Positions 54,135 through 62,649 of a stretch of DNA of 64,000 bases are shown piece after piece. The stretch comes from Torymus aiolomorphi. Lineage: Eukaryota > Arthropoda > Insecta > Hymenoptera > Torymidae. Each line of letters opens with the position of its first letter. The first letter of the stretch is position 1. Made by a program: the position numbers and the translations under genes. The stretch covers positions 191,696,604 through 191,760,603 of the forward strand of contig CM070873.1 of the NCBI GenBank assembly GCA_036365515.1. Reading direction: 5' to 3'. The notes under the pieces are model-generated. The model saw only the letters and a program-made list of their open reading frames with translations, had not been told where the DNA came from and ran no database searches.

Positions 54135-55183
54135 AACGTTTGAAAAACTTTATTACGAAGCACATCGGCCTTCGGCGTACACTGGTGCTGATAAACTTTT
54201 GCGAGCTACGCGTAATTGAATGGCTTGAGAGTCAAGACGCTTATAACTTGCATAGACCTGTTCGACATTGTTTTCCTAGACGTAATTATAATGTGCACAA
54301 TTTCGACGACGTGTGGAAAGCTGATTTGATGGACATGAGATCTATAAAATCTTACAACGATGGCTACAGCTACGTTTTAACCGTTATCGATGTTCTCAGC
54401 AAATACGCATGGGCCGAACCTGTCAAGGACAAAACTTCGAGAAATGTCGCTGATGCTTTTCTGCGTATTTTGTCGAGAAGTAACGGACGGAAACCAATAT
54501 GTCTTCAAACTGATAAAGGTAAAGAATTTATCGGCGGGGCGTTGCAGAGGGATCTCTCAAAGCACGGTATAGCGTTTAAAGTGGTACGCAGTCCAGATGT
54601 AAAAGCGGCCATTATCGAAAGATTCATAAGAACTATAAAAGAACGAATATGGCGGTATTTTAATCACAAAAATACTCGAAGGTATGTTGATGTTTTGCAG
54701 AATATCGTAGAGGCGTACGATCATACCAAACATTTGGCCACAAAAATGGTACCAGCAGTCGTAACACTGTACAATGCAGCCAAAGCTCGTGAAAATTTAC
54801 AACGTCGATATGGTAATTGTGTTTTTAAAACTCTTAAATACTGCGTCGGTGACTTGGTGCGCGTCAGTCGTGCAAAGAACGTTTTCGCTAAAGGATATGA
54901 GAGCGGCTGGACACTAGAGATTTTTAAAATTACACGAATCTCAACGACGCGTCCGCCTGCAGTTTATTATTTAGAAGACTTGGCAGGTGAGGAAATTGAC
55001 GGTTTTTTCTACGCCGAAGAATTGTGCAGAGTACGTAAAAATTTAACTACAGACGTTTTTGAAATTGATGATATTTTGAAAACTAGAGGCAAAGGTTCGT
55101 CTAAAGAATATTTTGTAAAGTGGAAAGGATACAGCGATAAGTTCAATTCCTGGGTTACAGCGAATAAATTGACGAATATATAA
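54127..55183 (+). pseudogene. Retroviral-type (Polinton) integrase with chromodomain, frameshifted
   Basis: The integrase would join element ends to host DNA. Start at ATG 54127 (MNKTFEKLYYEAHRP); a frameshift near 54205-54220 moves to the long frame ending 55183. The catalytic core has D at 54323-54325 (WKADLMD), D at 54512-54514 (LQTDKGKEF) and E at 54617-54619 (IIERFIRTIK), spacing DX34E. A C-terminal chromodomain (about 55060-55160; SSKEYFVKWKGYSDKFNSW) may direct insertion to marked chromatin, as in other chromointegrases. All catalytic residues are intact, so the only visible defect is the early frameshift. Confidence 0.85.
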
Positions 55184-55195
55184 AAAATTTTTTAA

Positions 55196-56007
55196 ATGAA
55201 ATATCAGTTTTATATTGTGTTGCCGAGCAACAGCAGCATGAATTATTTTGCGGAAAATACCACGAAACGGTTCATCACGCAACTCCCTCAGCAGATACGT
55301 CTTCAAGGTTCGTGGTTAGTCGCGCTTACGGAGGTTCAAATTCCGTTGACGTTTCAACACGTGTCTTCCGAGCAACCGGATAGGACAGTTTCGCTTAATC
55401 TCATTCCACACTCGACTCTAGAGAGAACGGCAAAAAATGTTAGTACTACAGTGTCGCTGGTTCATCCAGGAATTTACAGAGATATAAACATTATAATAAG
55501 CGAGCTAAATAATTTAAACTGCATAGAGGGCCATTTGGATTCGGTATCGATCCCGGTAGTTACGTGACAGTCTACAGAGTTTGAACAAAGATAACTTGCT
55601 CTGAATTCAGTCACCAACTTTGTTTATCCAAGAAGTTGCGAAAAATTTTGGGATTCGAAAGCATGAATAGTATTTTTATAAGAGATGAAGAATCAGTAGT
55701 AAGTGATAGACCTGCTCATCTCTCCAATGGGCTTCCATCCATGCTTATGATTTATAGCGATATTTGCGGACCTTACGTAATAGGTGACGTTCAATCGCGA
55801 TTGTTGCGAGCAGCATCGTTAAACATCGACGATGATTACACGTATGGTAGTACGAGAATCAAGAGTTTCTCCCCACCCATGTACATACCTTTATTATTCA
55901 ACTCATTTCAGACAATCGAAATCGATATAAGGGACCAAAGTGGACGTGCGATTCCATTTGATTACGGTACTCTGACGGTGACACTTCATTTCAAGAAACT
56001 TGACTAG
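55196..56007 (+). pseudogene. Penton-like minor capsid protein, frameshifted
   Basis: First frame 55196-55567 begins FYIVLPSNSSMNYFAENTTK and has LVALTEVQIPLTFQHVS, the usual start of Polinton minor capsid (single jelly-roll, penton) proteins. The second, 55636-56007, gives the rest: LRKILGFESMN, LMMIYSDICGPYVIGDVQS, then FQTIEIDIRDQSGRAIPFDY. A frame change lies between about 55560 and 55640. The protein would form capsid vertices together with the hexon-like protein downstream. Family call is good because both halves match in order. Confidence 0.8.
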
Positions 56008-56024
56008 AACTCATTTTTAATACA

Positions 56025-56675
56025 ATGATGGAGCGTTACCAAGAATACTTCAACATGCAAGTTGGCGGTGCATACAGCGGAGGGGAGGTATTTGGTGGGG
56101 GTCAACGGATTAATGGTGGGGTCGGACGTATTTACGTTGGATCCCCCTACCAAAGGGGGCACGGCGGTATTGGTTCATTTTTGGCTGGAATTTTCCGTCG
56201 CGTTCTCCCTCTTTTCACTCGTGGAGCCAAAGCTGTTGGGAAGAAGGCGGTATTGGTTCATTTTTGGCTGGAATTTTCCGTCGCGTTCTCCCACTTTTCA
56301 CTCGTGGAGCCAAAGCTGTTGGAAAGAAGGCTGTGCGTACTGGTATGAACATTATGTCTGATGTTACCGAGCGAAACACTCCGTTTAAAGAGTCGATTCG
56401 CAAACGCTTTGAAGAATCTGGCGAAGTTCTCAAACGAAAAGCAGAGGAGAAATTGGATAAGCTAATGGAGGGGTCTGGATATAAATTACGGCTTACCACT
56501 TCAGTTGCGAATGGGCGCTGGCTCTGATACAAATCACAGAGGTAAAAAGAAGAAGAGCAGCTCTAGAAAAAGGAAAACAAGAAAACGCAAGTCTAATAGT
56601 TCGAAAAGAGGCAAGGCTAAGAGAAAACAAACGAAACAAAAGAAGAAGAGAACCACGAGAGATATTTTTGGATAG
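56025..56675 (+). pseudogene. pVI-like virion core protein, split by an 83-bp duplication
   Basis: N-terminal MMERYQEYFNMQVGG and Gly-rich GGGQRINGGVGRIYVGSPYQ precede GSFLAGIFRRVLPLFTRGAK, the amphipathic segment typical of Polinton/adintovirus pVI-like proteins. An 83-bp tandem duplication (56168-56250, 56251-56333) shifts the frame. The remainder is in the 56264 frame (DKLMEGSGYKL) and, after another shift near 56490-56520, ends in a basic tail with RTTRDIFG and TAG 56673-56675. Gly-Gly sites would be cut by the viral protease. Role as a capsid-lining, membrane-active protein is inferred. Confidence 0.7.
56168..56333 (+). repeat. 83-bp tandem duplication
   Basis: TATTGGTTCATTTTTGGCTG starts both units. 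The copies differ at only about three positions, so the duplication is young compared with the gene. 83 is not a multiple of 3, so it breaks the reading frame. Confidence 0.92.
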
Positions 56676-56680
56676 ATAAG

Positions 56681-58000
56681 ATGGCATTTTTACACACCCA
56701 TTCGTGCGAATGTCTCAAGTCGGAGTTGTTTCTGTCTGAAATTCCTCCTACTCAAACAACGATAGAAAATTCACACTTGATACAATATAAACCAATATCG
56801 TCTTTAACTGATGACTTACCTACAGAATTTGTGTTACCGGGCAATGGTGAAGAATATATTGATCTTGCTCACACGATGCTTAGTCTGCCAGTAAGTCTAC
56901 AAACTACGGTTGACGTACCAGAAGCCGTTACAGACGAGGTACCCAAAGTCGATCCTGTCAATAATTTTATGCATTCTTTATTTAATCAAGTAGATGTATT
57001 TTTTAATCAAAAACCGGTATCACCGCCTACAAACGCGTACGCTTATAGAGCGTACCTTGAAACTTTATTAAATTATGGACCTGCTGCAAAAAATTCGCAT
57101 TTGACGAGTTTGCTGTGGTACAACGATACTGCTGGAAAAATGGACGACGATCAAGATGCAAATGCAGGCCTTGTGCAACGTCACAAATTACTGTCGGCAA
57201 CAAAATCAGTTGACATGATTGGCCATCTTCACTGCGACGTGTTCAATCAAGAAAAATTATTAATAAACGGTGTCGAGGTAAGAGTGCGATTAGTAAGGTC
57301 TCGCGATAGTTTTTGTCTCATGGATCCTACGGGCTGTTACTCTGTACATATCGACGAAGCTAATCTTTTAGTTAGGCGAGTCAAAATTAGTCCGGGTATA
57401 TTACTAGCACACGCCCAATCACTTTCAAAGACAACTGCGAAATATCCTCTCACGAGGGTTGAGGTTAAAGCTGTAACAATGCATAGAGGTATTCACGGTG
57501 AAACTTTGGATAATATAATATTAGGTCAACTGTCAAAGCGAATTATAATCGGGTTTGTTGACAATAAGGCTTTCAATGGCGATCGAGCTCTAAATCCGTT
57601 TAACTTTGAACATTTTAATATAAATTTTCTATGCTTATACGTTGACGGTATACAAATATCTTCTAAACCACTACAACCTAATTTCGGAGCTAGCAAATTA
57701 TACATTTATGCTTATCATACGTTATTTTCTGGAACAGGTGTACATTTTCTTCACGAGGGTAACCAAATCTCGCGTGAATCATATCCTAATGGCTATTGTC
57801 TTTCCGCGTTTGATTTAACTCCCGACCTATCGGCTAACGAATGCACTCATTGGAATTTGATTAAGCATGGTAGCGTCAGATTAGATGTACGATTCGCTGA
57901 AGCATTAGCCAATACTATAAATTGTATTGTCTATGCTGAGTACGATAATATTTTGGAAGTAGATGCATCGCGCCAAGCTATTGTAGACTTTGCTGGTTAA
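56681..58000 (+). CDS. Double jelly-roll major capsid protein (hexon-like)
   Basis: 439 residues, one uninterrupted frame, ATG 5 bp after the previous stop. I recognise the family from uncharacterised F54H12.2-like proteins and Polinton/adintovirus capsids. Visible hallmarks are IGHLHCDVFNQEKLLINGVE, RVKISPGILLAHAQSL, ALNPFNFEHFNINFLCLYVD, YHTLFSGTGVHFL and a C-terminal EYDNILEVDASRQAIVDF. Length fits the family. It would form the icosahedral shell. Unlike most neighbours this gene shows no frameshift or stop. Capsid assignment is from resemblance; the fold itself is not visible from sequence alone. Confidence 0.78.
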   Translation: MAFLHTHSCECLKSELFLSEIPPTQTTIENSHLIQYKPISSLTDDLPTEFVLPGNGEEYIDLAHTMLSLPVSLQTTVDVPEAVTDEVPKVDPVNNFMHSLFNQVDVFFNQKPVSPPTNAYAYRAYLETLLNYGPAAKNSHLTSLLWYNDTAGKMDDDQDANAGLVQRHKLLSATKSVDMIGHLHCDVFNQEKLLINGVEVRVRLVRSRDSFCLMDPTGCYSVHIDEANLLVRRVKISPGILLAHAQSLSKTTAKYPLTRVEVKAVTMHRGIHGETLDNIILGQLSKRIIIGFVDNKAFNGDRALNPFNFEHFNINFLCLYVDGIQISSKPLQPNFGASKLYIYAYHTLFSGTGVHFLHEGNQISRESYPNGYCLSAFDLTPDLSANECTHWNLIKHGSVRLDVRFAEALANTINCIVYAEYDNILEVDASRQAIVDFAG

Positions 58001-58109
58001 AATAACAAAGTACAGATGGCGTTGTTGTACTACATATATGTGGAAGATTTGTTTCTTGATGGCCAGTACGTTTCGAGTCGTGATCGTTATTGCAAGCTAC
58101 ATAAAAACG

Positions 58110-58719
58110 ATGGATTTAGTTATAGATATCCAGTGTCTCAAAGATACTGACAATAACAATGCACCAAAGGAAATCGGTGTTGTTGCTCTTAATGGTGATT
58201 TTCACGGTCATTGGTTAGTGGCTCCCACGGCTTGAACTTAGAAGACAAAATAATTGGTTAGCTCAGCATTGCCACGGCATTAATTACTTGGAAGGTGAAG
58301 TTGATTTGAAAGTGTTTCATAAAACTCTGCAAGATTTATCAAAAAGTGCTCGAAAAATTTACGTTAGACGTAGTGAAAAGTGGTTGATGCTTTATAAAAT
58401 TATAGCAAACGAAATCATCAATTTGGAGTATGATGTAGATTGTCCTCCGTTCGATAAGTTATCATCTAATGTATATTGTATGCATCACGCTTTAAAATTT
58501 TCGGGTTATAAATATCGATGTGCGTTAAATCACGCTTATCGTTTGAAAGGCTACTTATCTTCACGCCTTGGTTATCTAAATAAAAATTTAATCGATCTTC
58601 ATAATGGACAGCCTTCCAATATTGAAGATCCTTTCACCAATCCAGTCGCATACTGTAGGTGTATTCCCAGCCGATCAAATCCCGCGGGTGTGGACCAAGC
58701 CGACGGCGTTCATCGTTAA
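58110..58719 (+). pseudogene. Conserved unknown protein (nuclease-like start?), frameshifted
   Basis: The start is ATG 58110: MDLVIDIQCLKDTDNNNAPK with EIGVVAL, then GHWLVAPT before a TGA at 58233-58235. The rest follows in another frame (58288-58719): KSARKIYVRRSEKWLMLYKI, CPPFDKLSSN, CMHHALKFSGYK. I have seen this arrangement in many uncharacterised arthropod proteins linked to such elements. V-I-D-I-Q plus E-I-G-V-V loosely resembles the first motif of DnaQ-type nucleases; that is speculation. The end overlaps the protease start at 58604. Confidence 0.5.
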
Positions 58720-59119
58720 CACTGACGACCATACCAAGCCTGGCATGCATTAGGTTGCGTTCTACGTCGATAGATCTTCTAACGGTCTATACTTTGATAG
58801 TTTTGGATTACCACCTATAATACCCGATCACATAAGCCGTTTGCTAAAAAATTGTAAAACATTTCGTTGGAACGCAATACAACTTCAAAATGACGCATCC
58901 GATGTATGTGGTCAATATTGTATTATGTTTTTAAGCTATATGAGTAATGGTTTAGGTTTCAAGAAGTTTCTGGATAATTTTTCTGTCAACTTGGAGAAAA
59001 ATGATAACGTAGTTAGACGCTATGTGCGCTATAAACAAGCTGACGGAAATTTCATTGGCAACGGTGGATGCTTCGTCAGATGTTTGCAAAACTCTCGCTC
59101 TAAAATGACTTTGTTATAA
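58604..59119 (+). pseudogene. Adenain-type cysteine protease with a stop after the catalytic His
   Basis: The frame from ATG 58604 reads VFPADQIPRV, TAFIVNTDDH, then GMH at 58742-58750, where the His is the expected catalytic His. TAG at 58751-58753 ends it. The same frame continues to 59119 with GLYFDSFGLPP (acidic residue) and DASDVCGQYC (catalytic Cys), then VRRYVRYK. It therefore shows the His-Asp-Cys triad of Ulp1/adenain proteases, interrupted by a single nonsense codon. In intact elements it cuts the pX- and pVI-like proteins during capsid maturation. Confidence 0.82.
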
Positions 59120-59294
59120 TTGTCAGCATTTCTATTATCGCGCGAAAGAAGTTTTGATGTAAGACGATACAACGTGTGTCATGGAAATTTAACCGTTTCA
59201 ACTACATGAGCATCGTTGTTTAACCTTGCTCGTCTCATTCTTTACTTCTCAAACGTCTGCACTTTTTTAACCGTGTGCATAGTTTGAAAAGCTG

Positions 59295-59332
59295 TATTTA
59301 AAGGATCACTTCAGAGTGTTTAGCACCAGTCG
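59295..59332 (+). promoter_or_regulatory. TATA-like promoter upstream of the last gene
   Basis: TATTTAAAG (59295-59303) is followed about 25-30 bases later by CACCAGTCG, an arthropod initiator-like sequence, and the ATG at 59363. The sequence TCAGAGTGT here also occurs just before the ATPase gene at 51999-52007, hinting at shared promoter elements at both ends of the gene block. Confidence 0.5.
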
Positions 59333-59362
59333 CTTTCTACTCGTAAAGATACGCGGATCGCC

Positions 59363-60139
59363 ATGGCGACCCTACCACGAGCTGCACAACACCCACATCA
59401 AGTCTTTTGTACAATGTACGCCTTAAATAAATCGTTCACCAAGAAGGTAATTGTTGGTTTGGAATATGACGAGCTCGTCGACAAGTTCGACGACGAGTGC
59501 TACAAACCTGTGGTTCGACTATTATCGAATGACTTTGAAGGTGTTGCATTTTTATACAACGACTGGGAAGAATTCAAAACAAGTTTCGACGACATTGATA
59601 AATATTTTCGTGGACTTGATAATAGTTTAAAGGACCAGAAAATTTACGGAAACGGCTGGACTTTAAAATTCACCACAAGTCACCAGGAAAAAGCAATCGA
59701 AATTGAAGAAGACAGAAGGCCTGGTGTTGGTCGAATCAAACGGTTTCGCCATAGTTTGGTAATGAAAAAAGTTACTTTTGATTGTCTCCAAGAATTTCTT
59801 GTAAAGTGTGTCGATACTCGTCTTAAATATTTAAATTCTATTGCGAGTAGTGTACAATATCTTACCTGCGACGTTATGGAGTTTATTAAAACTAAAAGTA
59901 GTCTCATGCATGAAGCACAAGTACAACTGTATACACCTAGTATTGTAAAAGACGTTGTAAATTTAGTTAATAATGATGTAATAGACGAAATAACCTCTAG
60001 TGTAGAAAAGCAATGTAAAGAAAAAGATCAAGCGTCTCTACCTAAGCGCGACGTTGCCGATGTTTTGTATCAGATTGTATCATTACACATGCCAAGAATT
60101 GTTGATGTATTAAATACTATATTATTTGATAATAAATAG
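59363..60139 (+). CDS. Unknown 258-aa Polinton-linked protein
   Basis: Intact frame with its own TATA-like promoter. It is mostly charged and helical, with no signal peptide or membrane segment: MATLPRAAQHPHQVFCTMYA, then KKVIVGLEYDELVDKFDDEC, NDFEGVAFLYNDWEEF and a basic RRPGVGRIKRFRHSLVMKK; the C-terminal half is helical with Cys at several places. I do not recognise it. Its separate promoter and intactness suggest it may be an accessory or early gene, possibly lineage specific. AATAAA at the stop (60131-60136) could serve as polyadenylation signal. Confidence 0.6.
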   Translation: MATLPRAAQHPHQVFCTMYALNKSFTKKVIVGLEYDELVDKFDDECYKPVVRLLSNDFEGVAFLYNDWEEFKTSFDDIDKYFRGLDNSLKDQKIYGNGWTLKFTTSHQEKAIEIEEDRRPGVGRIKRFRHSLVMKKVTFDCLQEFLVKCVDTRLKYLNSIASSVQYLTCDVMEFIKTKSSLMHEAQVQLYTPSIVKDVVNLVNNDVIDEITSSVEKQCKEKDQASLPKRDVADVLYQIVSLHMPRIVDVLNTILFDNK

Positions 60140-60485
60140 AAAAATTTGAATATACCTACTATGTACTTCTTTTTGTCTTCCTTGCCTTCCTCTTAATCCC
60201 AACTTATTATATTTTTAAAACCGTTAATTTTTAATTTACATTTCTAAATTGTAACTTATATAAATTAAATTTTATTTCACGAAATGAAGCTAGCTTGCAT
60301 TTGAATATTTTTTGAATGAGTATTTTTAAATTATTTAATTGAAAGAATAAAAAATTAGTTGAAATTAGATGCTCATAAATATTTTAATTTGCTGACGCAA
60401 TACATAATTTGATTACGTATGTATATCAAATAACCAACTGAAACACGTTCACACACGCATACACACGTCTGTATGTGATTTCTTG
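60140..60485. other. AT-rich gap before the right TIR
   Basis: No genes. About 345 bp of AT-rich sequence between the last gene and the right TIR. Confidence 0.7.
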
Positions 60486-61859
60486 CTTCTCCCGAAGAGA
60501 TCGTAACCGCGCCCGGTGCACCCCGCGCGCGGCCGCTCGCGAGTCCGCGAGCCTTGTGGTGGGGCCAGCTCCGCGGTAAAGCAGCTCTTTCGCCGGCGCA
60601 GCGGTGGCCAATAAGCTCTTAGCCGCTGCGCCTCCCGCGGCAGATAATACAGCTTGTTCGGGCGCACCAGCAGCCAATGAGCTCTCTTCTGGTGCGCCGC
60701 CGCCGCTAATCACAACGATGGAGACACAGCGGTAGCCAATGAGATGTTTTTACACTGCGTCGTCATCGGTCACGAGTTCGTTCTTTGTATTGCTACACTA
60801 GCGCCACTAACTTTCCAGGGTGTGGTCCCCTGATTCGTCAGTAGTAGCCGCCGATGTAGCTGCATGGATAACTGAAACAGTATTTGAAACAGCAACTTCC
60901 TGCAGTCGACAGCCGATTTCCAGCAGCCAACGGCCGACTTCCAATAGTCGACAGTCGACTTCCCGCTGATCATCCGCTCCTCGAGAAAGGTTTGAAAAGA
61001 TCTTGCGGTCCTTCCTCTATCAACGAGTCGAAAAACAGCAATGCCTGGTGTATGTTTGTTGGAACGCCAAAATATTGACGTGCGTGCGTCTGTGTATGTG
61101 TGAGTATGTGTATGAGTGTATTTGCTTCTATGTGTAATTCCTTTCCTCGAGAAAAAATGTTTCCCTATGTAATTAAATAGTCAAAATAATGTGCAACTGC
61201 AACTCGATGTACGTGACATTTTCTCATTAATCAGCAAAATTCCACAGCGTCGTACGATGAAATAAAGGAGAAAAAATAATCTCAACTTCCTTTTTTGAGA
61301 CTTTCCTCGAGAAAAAATTCTTTTCCTATGTAATTCAATAGTCAAAATAATGTGCAGCTGCAACTCGATGTACGTGACATTTTCTCATTAATCAGCAAAA
61401 TTCCACAGTACCGTATGATTAAATAAATAAAGAAGAAAAAAGTCGACGCGTTTCTCGTTCGGAAAACATGGTGGGACACGTGGTAAGATACAATTTCGAC
61501 GACTGTAAGTTATGACTAATTCGAGGTAAGGCGATATAATTCGACAGCAGAGGGCCCACGTGCGATGAGCTGTCAGTCGCGCATATTGTCTTGTCGCGTG
61601 AACATCTCGGTCGCAAAGCATGAGGGTATTGTGCGGATTCTGAAGTACGTTATGTAGATAGTGGTTCAATGCAGAAATTTGAATGTACAGTTTCACGAGA
61701 GTGTCGCGGATCTATCATGAAGTGGTTATGAGATGTCAATGAGGTTATGGTTATTCCATTTCTTTTTTTTCAAGCCATGCGCGCCTGATTAGATACTGCA
61801 TGTGGGTGTTGGACACTCGCTGCACAGTACAGAGAGTCTATACATAAAAGTTGTAAAAA
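60486..61859 (+). repeat. Right terminal inverted repeat of the Polinton
   Basis: Reverse complement of the left TIR. It contains a duplicated segment of about 160 bp (61140-61299 and 61300-61440; both with CAACTCGATGTACGTGACAT) that the left TIR has once. It lacks about 46 bp near 61645 that the left TIR and the third copy retain. Confidence 0.85.
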
Positions 61860-62620
61860 ACCATAAAAACCCGTGAATCTGAAAATTTTTTGTGTAGGTA
61901 CACTTGTCATGGTGCAGAGAGGCTATACATAAAAGTTATAAAATACACCATAAAAACACCATAGACACTCCATTAGACCATATATTCTTGAATCATATAC
62001 GATTAGCTCCCAAAATACGATAAAATATCGAAACCCCATAAAAACCACATGAATCTGAAAATTTTTTATGTAGGTACACTTGTCATGGTGCAGAGAGACT
62101 ATACGCAAAAGTTGTAAAATACACCATAAAAACCCCATAGACACCCCATAAGACCATATATTCATGAATCATGTACCATTAGCTTCCAAAATACGATAAA
62201 ATATCGAAAACCCCATAAAAACCACATGAATCTGAAAATTTTTTATGTAGGTACACTTGTCATGGTGCAGAGAGACTATACGCAAAAGTTGTAAAATACA
62301 CCATAAAAACCCCATAGACACCCCATTAGACCATATATTCTTGAATCATATACGATTAGCTCCCAAAATACGATAAAATATCGAAACCCCATAAAAACCA
62401 CATGAATCTGAAAATTTTTTATGTAGGTACACTTGTCATGGTGCAGAGAGACTATACGCAAAAGTTGTAAAATACACCATAAAAACCCCATAGACACCCC
62501 ATAAGACCATATATTCATGAATCATGTACCATTAGCTTCCAAAATACGATAAAATATCGAAAACCCCATAAAAACCCCATGAATTTGGAAATTTTGTATG
62601 TAGGTGCATTTGCCATGATA
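61860..62620 (+). repeat. Subterminal 177-bp tandem repeats
   Basis: Four units of about 177 bp (starts near 61897, 62073, 62250, 62427) containing GTAGGTACACTTGTCATGGT and ACCATAAAAACCCCATAGAC. Alternating units are more alike, so the higher-order period is 353 bp, and two 80-codon minus-strand frames with that spacing are an artefact of it. The left TIR has about one and a half units. Confidence 0.85.
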
Positions 62621-62649
62621 CGGAGAGGCTACGCGAACTGGGCCTTGAA

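Larger units (their letters stand above)
50432..62620 (+). mobile_element. Polinton/adintovirus-like element lacking DNA polymerase B
   Basis: A 12-kb unit with long TIRs and a plus-strand gene block (52024-60139) of virion, maturation and integration genes. Content matches Polinton/Maverick elements and the related adintovirus-like viruses: packaging ATPase, retroviral-type integrase, jelly-roll capsid proteins and an adenain-type protease. The about 1000-residue protein-primed polymerase B expected in such elements is not present between the TIRs. Most genes are broken, so it is a relic. Flanking 6-bp target duplication not identified. Confidence 0.82.

Noticed and set aside
61923..62518. 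Two identical 80-aa minus-strand frames
   Set aside because: They repeat with the 353-bp period of the subterminal repeats and have no coding signature.
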